Shown one piece after another: positions 7,654 through 16,031 of a DNA stretch of 27,107 nucleotides (positions within the stretch are counted from its first letter, which is position 1; each line of letters opens with the position of its first letter). Both the position numbers and the translations under genes were made by a program. The DNA lies in the NCBI GenBank assembly GCA_965369325.1, contig CBDUQI010000064.1:1-27107 (forward strand). The letters run 5' to 3'. The notes under the pieces were generated by a model. It worked only from the letters and a program-made list of their open reading frames with translations. It was not told the origin of the DNA and did not search any database. The stretch is from CBDUQI01 sp965369325. GTDB taxonomy: Bacteria > Pseudomonadota > Gammaproteobacteria > Steroidobacterales > JBCBZW01.

Positions 7654-9294
7654 CTACCGGGGGCGCCAAAAAACCAACGCCGCCAACCCGGCCGCGATGC
7701 CGGCCCAACCCGGCCACGTGGGTGCGCCGGCGCTCGCCAGCCAAATGGTGCCGCTGACGATCAGCGCTGCACCAGCCGTGCTGGCATGACGTTGCCTGGC
7801 GGTGCGCAGCATGGTGCGTTCCAGTTCGTGCACCGGCTGCATATCCAGTGCGAGTTTAACCTTGCCCGCTGCGAGGTGCGTTAGGGCATCCAGTGCTAGT
7901 TGCGGCACAGCCTGAATGTTCTCGCGAAACTGTGGCAGGCCATCACGCAGGCGTTCCAGCACCTCGCGCCCGCTAAGCTGGTCCGCCATCCAGTCTTCCA
8001 GGAACGGTTTGGCGGTGTCCCACAAATCCAGTTGCGGGTAGAGCTGGCGCCCCAGCCCCTCAATGTTCAGCAGGGTTTTTTGCAGCAGCACCAATTGCGG
8101 CTGCACCTCCATATTGAACTGACGGGCGGTTTGAAACAGCCGGATCAGAAAATGCCCGAAGGAGATTTCTGCCAATGGTTTGTTAAAGATGGGCTCGCAC
8201 ACCGTGCGAATAGCCGCCTCGAACTCATCCGCGCGGGTGTCGGGCGGTACCCAGCCGGATTCCACGTGCAGCTCGGCGACGCGCCGATAGTCGCGGTGAA
8301 AAAACGCCAGAAGATTGGAGGCCAGATAGTGCTGGTCGCGCCGGGTTAAGGTGCCAACGATGCCAAAGTCCACTGCGATGTACGTAGGGTTATTCGGGTC
8401 GCTGATGTCCACAAAGATATTGCCGGGATGCATGTCGGCGTGGAAGAAGTTGTCGCGAAACACCTGGGTGAAAAAAATCTCGACCCCGTAGCGTGCCAGT
8501 TGTTCCATGTTGACATTGTTGGCCTTGAGGGTTTCGATGTCGCCGATCGGCACGCCGTTGATACGCTCGATCACCATCACCCTCTCGCGGCACAGATCCC
8601 AGTATACGTCTGGGACGTAAAGCGGGGCGGGTTGCTCGAAGTTACGCCGCAGCTGTGCGGCGTTGGCCGCCTCTCGCATCAGGTCCAGCTCGTGGTAGAT
8701 GGTTTTTTCGTACTCGTTCACCACATCCACTGGCCGCAGTCGCCGGCTCTCAGCCCAGTAGCGCTGCGCCAGCTCGGCGATCGCATGCAGCACGCCCACG
8801 TCCCGATCAATAGTGGTCTCTACGCCAGGGCGCAGTACTTTGATTACCACGTCCTTTCCATCGAGTGTTTGCGCGGTGTGCACCTGCGCCACCGAGGCGG
8901 AGGCGAGCGGAGTGGCGTCAAAGTTCAGAAACAGTGCTTCAACCGGTTGCCCGTAGGCGGTTTCGATCACCTCACGTGCCTGTTGGCCATCAAACGGTGG
9001 CACCTGATCCTGCAGCTTCGCCAGCTCGCGGGCGATGGGCGCGGGCAGCAGATCAGGACGTGTGGAGAGTGCCTGGCCGAACTTGATGAACACCGGCCCA
9101 AGATCTTCCAGCGCGCGACGTATACGCACGCCCATCGGCGGTTTCTCGCGCTTGCTCCAGTTACGCGGCAGCATCAGCAACAGGTGCCGCAGAGGCCCGA
9201 GCAAACGCATGTGTTTCACCAGCTCAGCCAGATCGTTACGGATGAGCACCCGCGCGATGGTCAGCAGCCTAAGTAGGTGTCGAATCTTGGACAT
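7654..9294 (-). CDS. ubiB: Ubiquinone biosynthesis atypical kinase/ATPase UbiB
   Basis: A 546-residue protein of the ABC1/ADCK/UbiB family, the usual bacterial length. The invariant KxGQ motif is KFGQ (71-74) followed by ALSTRPDLLP. The alanine-rich nucleotide loop is ASASVAQVH (about 131-139), the HADMHPGN catalytic-loop equivalent is at about 285-292, and the metal-binding DFG is at 309-311. Two hydrophobic segments close the C-terminus (about 505-543), as expected for membrane attachment. Members of this family support ubiquinone synthesis, possibly by ATP-driven extraction of lipid intermediates, rather than acting as ordinary protein kinases. It follows ubiE and ubiJ on the same strand, which is the standard gammaproteobacterial order. 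Confidence 0.96.
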   Translation of the reverse strand: MSKIRHLLRLLTIARVLIRNDLAELVKHMRLLGPLRHLLLMLPRNWSKREKPPMGVRIRRALEDLGPVFIKFGQALSTRPDLLPAPIARELAKLQDQVPPFDGQQAREVIETAYGQPVEALFLNFDATPLASASVAQVHTAQTLDGKDVVIKVLRPGVETTIDRDVGVLHAIAELAQRYWAESRRLRPVDVVNEYEKTIYHELDLMREAANAAQLRRNFEQPAPLYVPDVYWDLCRERVMVIERINGVPIGDIETLKANNVNMEQLARYGVEIFFTQVFRDNFFHADMHPGNIFVDISDPNNPTYIAVDFGIVGTLTRRDQHYLASNLLAFFHRDYRRVAELHVESGWVPPDTRADEFEAAIRTVCEPIFNKPLAEISFGHFLIRLFQTARQFNMEVQPQLVLLQKTLLNIEGLGRQLYPQLDLWDTAKPFLEDWMADQLSGREVLERLRDGLPQFRENIQAVPQLALDALTHLAAGKVKLALDMQPVHELERTMLRTARQRHASTAGAALIVSGTIWLASAGAPTWPGWAGIAAGLAALVFWRPR

Positions 9295-9363
9295 GGGCGC
9301 TCTGGCAGTGGTGGGTGAGTGAGGGCGTGTCGCGGGTGCGAATGCGTGGCACCAGGCGGCGAC

Positions 9364-9960
9364 CTAGGCCAGCCGCGATTCCAATTTGCTCAGGCGCTTC
9401 TCGGCGCGCTTAACTGAGCGTTGTAGGCGATCAACATCATCGACAAACGCCTGAACTTCCTCCCGGGCCGGCGGATCGCTTTCGTCTTCTTTGAGGAAAT
9501 CGCCGAAGCGTGAACTTAGATGTGAGAAGGCCTGCTGGCCGAGCCGGGCCGCGCCTCTGAATGCGTTGCCGATCTGGTGCGAAAAGACATCGCCCACTAG
9601 GCGAGACAGCTCTTCCTCCCAGTCCGGGCGTGCCGACAACAACAGTTGCGCAAATGTGCGCGCGGTGCTCACATCGCCGGCAATGTGCACATTTGCGGTG
9701 GCATTCTCTTCGCTCGCCAGCCGCGCGATGCTAAGTGGTGAGCCGGTGAGTATCGCGTCCGGGTCATCGGCGTACTCGCCGCTCAGTTGCAGCCCGTTCA
9801 GCTCATCACAAATAAAGTACAGGCCCAGCGGCGTGCCGGCAAAATCCACCGCCAGCACACGCCCGTCCAACTCGCCAAGTAACTCGCGTGCGCGCATAGA
9901 CGCATTGATGCGACGGTTCAGCAGCAGTTCCAAAGGCTTTAGCAAGGCGTCATTGAGCAC
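9364..9960 (-). CDS. ubiJ: Ubiquinone biosynthesis accessory factor UbiJ (SCP2 domain)
   Basis: A 198-residue protein. Residues about 10-115 match an SCP2-like lipid-binding domain (LGLYFICDELNGLQLSGE, then DAILTGSPLSIARL). The last 35 residues are a charged heptad-like coiled coil (DDVDRLQRSVKRAEKRLSKL). UbiJ is a non-catalytic component of the soluble ubiquinone-modifying complex and binds the isoprenoid intermediates. The start is GTG 9960, supported by AGGAG eight bases upstream; no better in-frame ATG exists. It sits between ubiE and ubiB, which confirms the assignment, since the sequence itself is poorly conserved in the family. Confidence 0.92.
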   Translation of the reverse strand: MLNDALLKPLELLLNRRINASMRARELLGELDGRVLAVDFAGTPLGLYFICDELNGLQLSGEYADDPDAILTGSPLSIARLASEENATANVHIAGDVSTARTFAQLLLSARPDWEEELSRLVGDVFSHQIGNAFRGAARLGQQAFSHLSSRFGDFLKEDESDPPAREEVQAFVDDVDRLQRSVKRAEKRLSKLESRLA

Positions 9961-9989
9961 GGCGCAATCTCCTGTGGTCGGCTTGTCCG

Positions 9990-10748
9990 CTAAATGCGGT
10001 AGCCCCGATGCAAGGCGACAATGCCGCCGGTCAGATTGTGATAAGTACAGCGTTCAAAACCGGCATCCTCAAACATGCCGAGCAAAGTGTCTTGGTCTGG
10101 ATGCATGCGGATGGATTCGGCCAGATAACGATAGCTCTCACTGTCGCCGGCCACCAGCTCGCCGATTTTTGGCAACACCTTAAATGAGTACAAGTCGTAG
10201 ATCGGCTTTAGTGCCGGCGCGGTGGGGTGTGAGAACTCCAGTACCAGGACTTTGCCGCCGGGCTTCAGCACCCGGTACATCGAGGCCAGCGCGCGGGCCT
10301 TGTCGGTGACATTGCGCAACCCGAACGCCATGGTGATGCAATCGAAGCTCTCGTCCGTGAACGGCAGAGCCTCGGCATCGGCCTGGGCAAAGTACAGATT
10401 GCCGACCAGGCCTTGGTCCAGCAGCCGGTCACGCCCGTTGTGCAGCATAGCGGCGTTGATATCCGAGGACACCACTAAGCCGCGCTTGCCGACTTTGGGC
10501 AGCATCGCGCCGGCCAGGTCGCCGGTGCCGGAGGCCAGATCCAGTACCTGATGGCCCGGGCGCACCCGGGCCTGGCTGATAGTAAAGCGCTTCCAGGCCC
10601 GATGGATACCAAACGACATCAGGTCGTTCATCACATCGTATTTGTCTGCCACCGAATCGAATACGCCGCGTACACGCCCAGCTTTGTCCGCGTGGGCGAC
10701 TTGCTCAAAACCAAAGTGTGTGCTGTCCGGAGTTTTATCCGAGCTCAC
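9990..10748 (-). CDS. ubiE: Demethylubiquinone/demethylmenaquinone C-methyltransferase UbiE
   Basis: A 252-residue class I SAM-dependent methyltransferase that performs the C-methylation of the ubiquinone ring (and of menaquinone where present). The SAM-binding glycine motif is VLDLASGTGDL (about 68-78). UbiE signatures are YDVMNDLMSFGIHRAWKR (about 37-54), AFGLRNV, and a C-terminal NLTGGIVALHRGYR. The start is GTG 10748 with GGGAGG six bases upstream. The length is typical. It is read after the DUF971 gene and before ubiJ. Confidence 0.97.
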   Translation of the reverse strand: MSSDKTPDSTHFGFEQVAHADKAGRVRGVFDSVADKYDVMNDLMSFGIHRAWKRFTISQARVRPGHQVLDLASGTGDLAGAMLPKVGKRGLVVSSDINAAMLHNGRDRLLDQGLVGNLYFAQADAEALPFTDESFDCITMAFGLRNVTDKARALASMYRVLKPGGKVLVLEFSHPTAPALKPIYDLYSFKVLPKIGELVAGDSESYRYLAESIRMHPDQDTLLGMFEDAGFERCTYHNLTGGIVALHRGYRI

Positions 10749-10785
10749 AATGCGCCTCCCAGGGCACGGCTAAAGCGATGGCAGC

Positions 10786-11169
10786 TCACGTGTTTGGGCC
10801 AGCCTGGCGGCTCGCTCCGGCAGCCTGCAATCGCTCAAGGTAATGCTGCCACTTGGCCTCCTGCTTGCGGCCCAGTTCATGCAGATAGTGCCAGGTGAAC
10901 AGGCCACTGTCGTGGCCATCACTGAACACCAGTCGCACGGCATAGTTGCCGACCGGCTCTACCCGCACAATGTCGATGTCCTGTTTGCCGACCTGCAACA
11001 CCTCCTGACCCACACCGTGGCCACGTACTTCCGCCGACGGCGACAATACTCGCAGGTACTCCGCCGGCAACTCAAAGCGCTGCCCATCATCAAAGCTCAC
11101 CACCAGCTTGCGTGATTTTTTACGCAGCCGCAGCTCAGTAGGAAAGGCATCGGTCTTAACTCTGCTCAT
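10786..11169 (-). CDS. DUF971 family protein (GBBH-like N-terminal domain)
   Basis: A 127-residue protein of the DUF971 family, related to the N-terminal domain of gamma-butyrobetaine hydroxylase. Recognisable blocks are PTELRLRKKSRKLVVSFDDG, FELPAEYLRVLSPSAEVRGHG, and YAVRLVFSDGHDSGLFTWHYL. In gamma-butyrobetaine hydroxylase this domain binds zinc through cysteines, but this protein has no cysteine at all, so it probably does not bind zinc that way. The ATG at 11169 overlaps the hslU stop by 4 nt, indicating translational coupling, and ubiE follows 37 bp later. The family often lies next to hslU in gammaproteobacteria, but its function is unknown. Confidence 0.9.
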   Translation of the reverse strand: MSRVKTDAFPTELRLRKKSRKLVVSFDDGQRFELPAEYLRVLSPSAEVRGHGVGQEVLQVGKQDIDIVRVEPVGNYAVRLVFSDGHDSGLFTWHYLHELGRKQEAKWQHYLERLQAAGASRQAGPNT

Positions 11170-12476
11170 AGAATGTAACGGCTTACGTCCTCGTCCTGTG
11201 CCAATTCGCTCAGGTGCTCGTTAACGTAGGCGGTGTCGATCACCACCTCGCGCCCGCTCCAGTCAGCGGCATTGAACGATACCACTTCCAGCAGCCGTTC
11301 GAGCACGGTATGCAAACGCCGCGCACCGATGTTCTCCGTCCGCTGGTTCACATCAAAGGCCACCTCGGCAATCCGCCGCACACCGTCCTCGGCAAAGCGC
11401 AACGTGACGCCCTCGGTGCCCATCAGCGCCGTGTACTGCTCGCACAGGCTGGCATCCGGCTCGGTGAGAATGCGCACAAAGTCATCACTGGTAAGCGCAT
11501 TGAGCTCCACGCGAATAGGGAAACGGCCCTGCAATTCAGGAATGAGATCAGAAGGCTTGGACAACAGGAATGCGCCGGAGGCGATAAACAGGATGTGATC
11601 GGTGCGCACCATGCCGTATTTGGTGGAGACCGTGCAGCCTTCCACCAGTGGTAATAGATCGCGCTGCACGCCCTCACGCGAGACGTCCGCACCCATGGTT
11701 TCGCCGCGACGGGTGACCTTGTCTATCTCATCAACAAACACAATGCCGTCTTGCTCGACCGCCTCCACCGCGCGCACCTTGACGTCTTCTTCGTTGATCA
11801 TGCGGGCGGCTTCCTCATCCACCAGCAACTTGAATGCGTCGCGTACTTTGAGTTTACGTCGCCGTGTGCGATCGCCGCCAATATTCTGGAACATGCCTTG
11901 CAGCTGGCTGGTCATCTCCTCCATCCCGGGAGGTGCCATGATCTCAACCCCAAGTGGAGCCACTTGGGCATCAATCTCTATCTCCCGATCATCCAGTTGC
12001 TTTTCGCGCAGCATCTTGCGAAATTTCTGGCGCGTGTCCGCGCCCTGCTCGGCGTCACTGACCCCTGGCAGCAGCGCATCCAGGATACGGTCTTCGGCAG
12101 CGTCCTCGGCCCGGTGGCGCACCTTGTCCATGTCTCGCTCGCGAATGAGCTTGACGGCCATATCGACCAGATCGCGAATAATGGAATCGACCTCGCGCCC
12201 GACATAGCCCACCTCGGTGAACTTGGTGGCCTCCACTTTGACAAAGGGTGCGCGCGCCAACCGAGAGAGACGGCGGGAGATTTCAGTCTTGCCCACGCCG
12301 GTCGGGCCGATCATCAGAATGTTTTTGGGCGTGACCTCACCGCGCAGATTCTCGCCCAGTTGTGTGCGACGCCAGCGGTTACGCAGCGCAATAGCGACCG
12401 CGCGTTTCGCATCGCCTTGCCCAATAATGTGTTTGTCCAGTTCCTGGACAATTTCGCGGGGTGTCATTTGTGACAT
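11166..12476 (-). CDS. hslU: ATP-dependent protease ATPase subunit HslU
   Basis: A 436-residue AAA+ unfoldase that feeds substrates to the HslV peptidase. Walker A is GPTGVGKT (57-64) and Walker B is GIVFVDEID (about 244-252). The family-specific I domain lies between them (about 110-235). The C-terminal tail EDVSRYIL is the segment that inserts into HslV to activate it, and it closely matches the EDLSRFIL tail of E. coli. It starts 12 bp after the hslV stop and overlaps the DUF971 start by 4 nt. The length is near the family norm of about 440. Confidence 0.98.
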   Translation of the reverse strand: MSQMTPREIVQELDKHIIGQGDAKRAVAIALRNRWRRTQLGENLRGEVTPKNILMIGPTGVGKTEISRRLSRLARAPFVKVEATKFTEVGYVGREVDSIIRDLVDMAVKLIRERDMDKVRHRAEDAAEDRILDALLPGVSDAEQGADTRQKFRKMLREKQLDDREIEIDAQVAPLGVEIMAPPGMEEMTSQLQGMFQNIGGDRTRRRKLKVRDAFKLLVDEEAARMINEEDVKVRAVEAVEQDGIVFVDEIDKVTRRGETMGADVSREGVQRDLLPLVEGCTVSTKYGMVRTDHILFIASGAFLLSKPSDLIPELQGRFPIRVELNALTSDDFVRILTEPDASLCEQYTALMGTEGVTLRFAEDGVRRIAEVAFDVNQRTENIGARRLHTVLERLLEVVSFNAADWSGREVVIDTAYVNEHLSELAQDEDVSRYIL

Positions 12477-12488
12477 GTTGGAATCCCG

Positions 12489-13028
12489 TCACTCGATGGT
12501 GAGTTGTTCAACAGTGACATGCTGGTTGGTGTAGACGCAGATGTCACCTGCAATTGCCAGCGCTTTTCTTACGATTTGCTCGGCATCCAGATCGGTGTTG
12601 TCCATCAGCGCGCGGGCGGCGGCTTGCGCGTAAGGCCCGCCGGAGCCAATCGCCATCAGATCGTCTTGCGGCTCAATCACATCGCCGTTGCCAGTGACGA
12701 TAAAAGACTGTTCGCGGTCAGCGACGCATAATAGCGCTTCCAGACGGCGCAGCATGCGATCGGTTCGCCAGTCCTTCGCCAACTCAATAGCGGCGCGCGT
12801 GAGGTTGCCGTATTGCTGTAGCTTCGCCTCGAAGCGCTCGAACAGCGTAAACGCATCGGCGGTGCCGCCTGCGAACCCGGCCAGCACCTGGCCTTCTGCC
12901 AGGGTGCGCACCTTGCGGGCATTATGTTTCATGACCGTGTTGCCGACTGATACCTGCCCGTCGCCGCCAATCGCCACGACTCCGCCGCGGCGCACCGATA
13001 CGATGGTAGTCCCTCTAAATTGCTTCAT
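12489..13028 (-). CDS. hslV: ATP-dependent protease peptidase subunit HslV
   Basis: A 179-residue threonine peptidase with a proteasome beta-type fold. The N-terminus reads MKQFRG followed by TTIVSVRR, so Thr7 should become the catalytic N-terminal threonine after removal of six residues. Other conserved blocks are GGDGQVSVGNTVMKHNARKV, AGFAGGTADAFTLFERFE, and AIGSGGPYAQAAARAL. The start ATG 13028 has only a weak GAG-type ribosome site. The gene is read before hslU, forming the usual hslVU pair. A clear heat-shock (sigma-32) promoter was not found in the 70 bp upstream. Confidence 0.98.
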   Translation of the reverse strand: MKQFRGTTIVSVRRGGVVAIGGDGQVSVGNTVMKHNARKVRTLAEGQVLAGFAGGTADAFTLFERFEAKLQQYGNLTRAAIELAKDWRTDRMLRRLEALLCVADREQSFIVTGNGDVIEPQDDLMAIGSGGPYAQAAARALMDNTDLDAEQIVRKALAIAGDICVYTNQHVTVEQLTIE

Positions 13029-13098
13029 CTATTTACTCAGTTAGGACGGCTTCAGGTAGCGCACGAATGGCGACAGTACGTGAGCCCGGGGCCTCATC

Positions 13099-14151
13099 TC
13101 AAGTCTGCTCGTCGCGCGGCCCTTTGCTGGGCACAGGTTGATCGGGCGCATGGTGCTTGGTTGTGCGAGACGTAGGCGCTGCTGGGGCACGGGTGCTGCG
13201 CTTTTGTGCACGCGGATGTGCTTCATCGTAGGTGCGGGCCAAATGCTGAAAATCAAGGTGCGTATAGATCTGCGTGGTGGATATATCGGCATGGCCTAAC
13301 AGCTCTTGCACCGCCCGCAGATTGCCGCTGGATTCCAGCACATGCGTGGCAAAGGAGTGGCGCAAAAGGTGCGGGTACAAACGCCGGTTGGCTTGCTGCG
13401 TGCGTCCCCATTGAGCGACCCGTTGCTGCACGGCGCGCTGGCTCAGGCGCGAGCCATTTCGCGAGACAAACACGGCCTGCTGATGCGCATTGCCGCGTAG
13501 CAGGTCCGGGCGCTCTGCCAGCCAGATTTGGAGTGCGGTGATGGCTTTGCGGCCCACCGGTACCACTCGAGTCTTGTCGCCTTTGCCGGTGACCCGCACC
13601 GTCCGGTCGGCCAGATCCAGATGCGCCAGGTCCAGGCCGGTGAGCTCACTCAAACGTAGGCCACTGGAGTACAGCAGCTCCATGATGGCGTGGTCGCGCA
13701 AAGCGAGCTGGCCACTTGTGTGAGCTTTGCCGCCGGATGCACTCTGCGATGTGCTAACGGGTCGCTCAAGCAAGTGTGCCAACTCGTCCGGGTCCATAAC
13801 ATCGGGCAGTTTCGCCTCCGCCTTGGGGGCCTGCACACCCACGGCGGGGTTCGCGCCCACTAGCTCTTCTCGCACCAGATACTCAAACAAACCGCGCACC
13901 GCGGACAGGCGCCGCTGCACACTGCGGGGGCTCAACCCACCGCGGTGCTCGCTGGCGGCGAAACGGCGCACGTCGCTGGCGCTGATATCGGCCAAGTCTT
14001 GCAGCTTGTGGTGCTGGCAGAATTTTTTGAAGGCGGCGAGATCGCGCTCGTAGCTATCGCGCGTGCGCGGCGAGAGGCGTCGCTCGTACTTCAACTGATC
14101 GAAGTAACGCGCTATCAGCGTACCGTCGTTGATCGCCGTGGATACGGTCAT
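13099..14151 (-). CDS. xerC: Tyrosine recombinase XerC
   Basis: A 350-residue site-specific recombinase of the integrase family that, with XerD, resolves chromosome dimers at dif. All catalytic residues are visible: Arg166 (SGLRLSEL), Lys190 (TGKGDKTR), His261 and Arg264 (HLLRHSFATH), His287 (LGHADIS) and Tyr296 (TTQIYTH). The N-terminal SAM-like DNA-binding domain covers about residues 8-98. The protein exceeds the usual 300 residues because of a Ser/Gly-rich insert in the hinge (about 133-148) and a basic, Pro/Thr-rich C-terminal tail after residue 312. The position next to a DUF484 gene and dapF is the standard xerC locus and separates it from xerD or phage integrases. Confidence 0.95.
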   Translation of the reverse strand: MTVSTAINDGTLIARYFDQLKYERRLSPRTRDSYERDLAAFKKFCQHHKLQDLADISASDVRRFAASEHRGGLSPRSVQRRLSAVRGLFEYLVREELVGANPAVGVQAPKAEAKLPDVMDPDELAHLLERPVSTSQSASGGKAHTSGQLALRDHAIMELLYSSGLRLSELTGLDLAHLDLADRTVRVTGKGDKTRVVPVGRKAITALQIWLAERPDLLRGNAHQQAVFVSRNGSRLSQRAVQQRVAQWGRTQQANRRLYPHLLRHSFATHVLESSGNLRAVQELLGHADISTTQIYTHLDFQHLARTYDEAHPRAQKRSTRAPAAPTSRTTKHHAPDQPVPSKGPRDEQT

Positions 14152-14175
14152 GGGGGGCAGGCACCCGCAGGCGCG

Positions 14176-14889
14176 TTACTCCGGCAGTTGCGTCGGGCGG
14201 CAGGCAAGCGCGGTGGCAATCAGCGCGGCGATACGGGTGAGGAAGTCCACACTCATGGTAGGCAGGAAACGGTCGGCGTCGCGGCTGCCGACGGCTAGCA
14301 GGCCGATCGGGTTGTCGCTCCCAAGCGGAGCCAGTGCCGCAGAGCTGACCTGGGCGCTGTGTTCGCCAAACAGCAGATCGCGCTGTGCTTCGGTCAGGCG
14401 CCCGCAACGCGGGGCTTTTAGCGCGAGCGCAGTGGCACAGGCTTTAAGCACGTCGGCGTCGCGATCCACCACCCGCATAATGCCCGCGTCTTCACCGTGG
14501 GCCTCGCTGCGAAAAATCAGCAGCGTCGTAAACTCCGCGCCAAAGTCTTGCTGCAGCGCGCGGCTGACCGAATCGAGCACTTCGCTTTGCGAATTGGCAC
14601 GAATCAGATTGCACGCAAGCTGATGGATCTTCTCTGCCAGCGCGTCGTTGCCGCGCGCGATGGCCACCAGTTCCTGCAACTTGCGATCGAGCTTGGCGTT
14701 ACGCGAGCGCAATATGGACACCTGGCGTTCGACCAGCGAGACGGCCGGGCCCGAGGCATGCGGCACGCGCAGACCAGCCAGTAGTTGGCTGTGCCGTTCA
14801 AAGAACTCAGGATGGGTCTGCAGGTAATGGGCGATGGCCTCGTCCGAAAGAGTTTCGACTGCGAGGTCTTTTTTCTGATGTGAGCTCAT
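14176..14889 (-). CDS. DUF484 family protein
   Basis: A 237-residue protein of the DUF484 family, which has a GAF-like fold. The N-terminal block is typical: DEAIAHYLQTHPEFFERH, followed by SLVERQVSILRSRN and a coiled-coil-like helix (about 50-85). The GAF-like part covers about 95-225 (LLIFRSEAHGEDAG, then SAALAPLGSDNPIGLLAVGS). It has no catalytic motif that I recognise and no signal peptide, so it is probably cytoplasmic. The ATG overlaps the dapF stop by 4 nt, and xerC follows 24 bp later. This dapF-DUF484-xerC order is conserved in many gammaproteobacteria. Its function is unknown. Confidence 0.92.
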   Translation of the reverse strand: MSSHQKKDLAVETLSDEAIAHYLQTHPEFFERHSQLLAGLRVPHASGPAVSLVERQVSILRSRNAKLDRKLQELVAIARGNDALAEKIHQLACNLIRANSQSEVLDSVSRALQQDFGAEFTTLLIFRSEAHGEDAGIMRVVDRDADVLKACATALALKAPRCGRLTEAQRDLLFGEHSAQVSSAALAPLGSDNPIGLLAVGSRDADRFLPTMSVDFLTRIAALIATALACRPTQLPE

Positions 14890-15794
14890 GCCTGGATGAT
14901 TCCCTCATATACATGCACGGCTGGCCCTGTCAGCCAGACGGCGCTACCTGGACCCCGCCAGCTTACCATCAGTTGGCCACCGGGGAGGTCGATTTTGACC
15001 TCTGCACCAAGCAAGCCCTGGTCTTGCCCCACCACAGCCGCCGCGCACGCGCCGGTGCCGCACGCCGCCGTTTCACCCACGCCACGCTCGTTCACTCGCA
15101 AGCGTATGTGGCCTTTCGACAACACCTGCATAAAACCCACGTTCACACCCTGCGGATAGGCGGGCCCGCTTTGCAGCGCGCGACCCAGCGATCCGACCGG
15201 TGCCTGGGTCACATCCTGCACCTGCAGCACGGCATGGGGGTTACCGATGGCAACGGCCCCAAACTGCACCCGCTGCTCGCCGGTATCCCAGTGGTACAAC
15301 CGTGCCCGGGGCCCGCCGGTGAAAGGAATACGAGAGGGCTCAAAGTCGGGGATGCCCATGTCCACGCTCACCTGCTCGCCCCGCACTCGGCAGCGCACCT
15401 TACCTACTGGACTGTGCAGCGCAAACTCACCCGTCAGGTGTTGGGTCCTGGCCACCACGGCGGCGACACAGCGGGCGCCATTACCGCACTGCTGCGCCAC
15501 GCTGCCATCCGTATTGAATACTCGATAGGCGGCTGAGTACTCGTTGTCGGGCGCGGGCAGTACCAGCATGAGCTGGTCGAACCCAATACCGGTGCGTCGG
15601 TCGCCCCAGGCGCGGGCGGTCTGCGCATCGGGGATATAGCCGGTTTCCCGGGCATCTAGCACCATAAAGTCGTTCCCGGCCCCGTGCATTTTTGCGAAAC
15701 GGATAGGTGCGATTGCGCATGGGCGGGCGCCAGCGCTCTCGGATTGGCCGGTGGATGGGCTAGCGGATGGGGTCGGGCGGCTCATGCGCCGCAT
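14886..15794 (-). CDS. dapF: Diaminopimelate epimerase
   Basis: This enzyme interconverts LL- and meso-diaminopimelate, the last step before lysine and the source of the peptidoglycan cross-linking residue. Both active-site cysteines are present: Cys103 in QQCGNGARC and Cys245 in AACGTGACA. The KMHGAGNDFMVLD block (about 35-47) marks the true N-terminal strand. The start is uncertain: ATG 15794 or ATG 15785 would give an unusual N-terminal extension of about 25-30 Ser/Pro-rich residues before IRFAKMHGAG, and neither has a good ribosome site. lysA, a frequent upstream neighbour, is absent; an orphan parA-like gene faces away instead. Confidence 0.95.
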   Translation of the reverse strand: MRRMSRPTPSASPSTGQSESAGARPCAIAPIRFAKMHGAGNDFMVLDARETGYIPDAQTARAWGDRRTGIGFDQLMLVLPAPDNEYSAAYRVFNTDGSVAQQCGNGARCVAAVVARTQHLTGEFALHSPVGKVRCRVRGEQVSVDMGIPDFEPSRIPFTGGPRARLYHWDTGEQRVQFGAVAIGNPHAVLQVQDVTQAPVGSLGRALQSGPAYPQGVNVGFMQVLSKGHIRLRVNERGVGETAACGTGACAAAVVGQDQGLLGAEVKIDLPGGQLMVSWRGPGSAVWLTGPAVHVYEGIIQA

Positions 15795-16031
15795 CTTAGC
15801 CCGAATACCGCCAGCCTGCCGTCGGCCGGGCCCGGCGCAGATGCCGGGGTTGCCCCCATTTAGGTGCCGACAGTGGTGAATATCGAGCGTAATCAGGGCT
15901 TAAGTTGACGCGGCGCTCGGAGTCTGGCACATAGGCAGGCCGGACAAAATTCGCGATCCGGGTAATCCATAGCGGCTGAAATGCGTTATGGTATGTAGGC
16001 CTAGAGAGAAAACGTCTTGGAGACACACAGG

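Noticed and set aside
13097..13103. CTTGAGA on the minus strand as a sigma-32 -35 element for hslV
   Set aside because: No CCCCAT-like -10 element lies at a suitable distance; the nearest CCATT is about 26 bases away.
15825..15836. GCCGGGCCCGGC palindrome upstream of dapF
   Set aside because: It is a short GC palindrome with no loop, likely by chance in GC-rich DNA, and is not repeated in the window.
15914..15942. TTGACG as the -35 of a parA-like promoter
   Set aside because: The hexamer 17 bases downstream (CACATA) matches the -10 consensus poorly, so no promoter is called.
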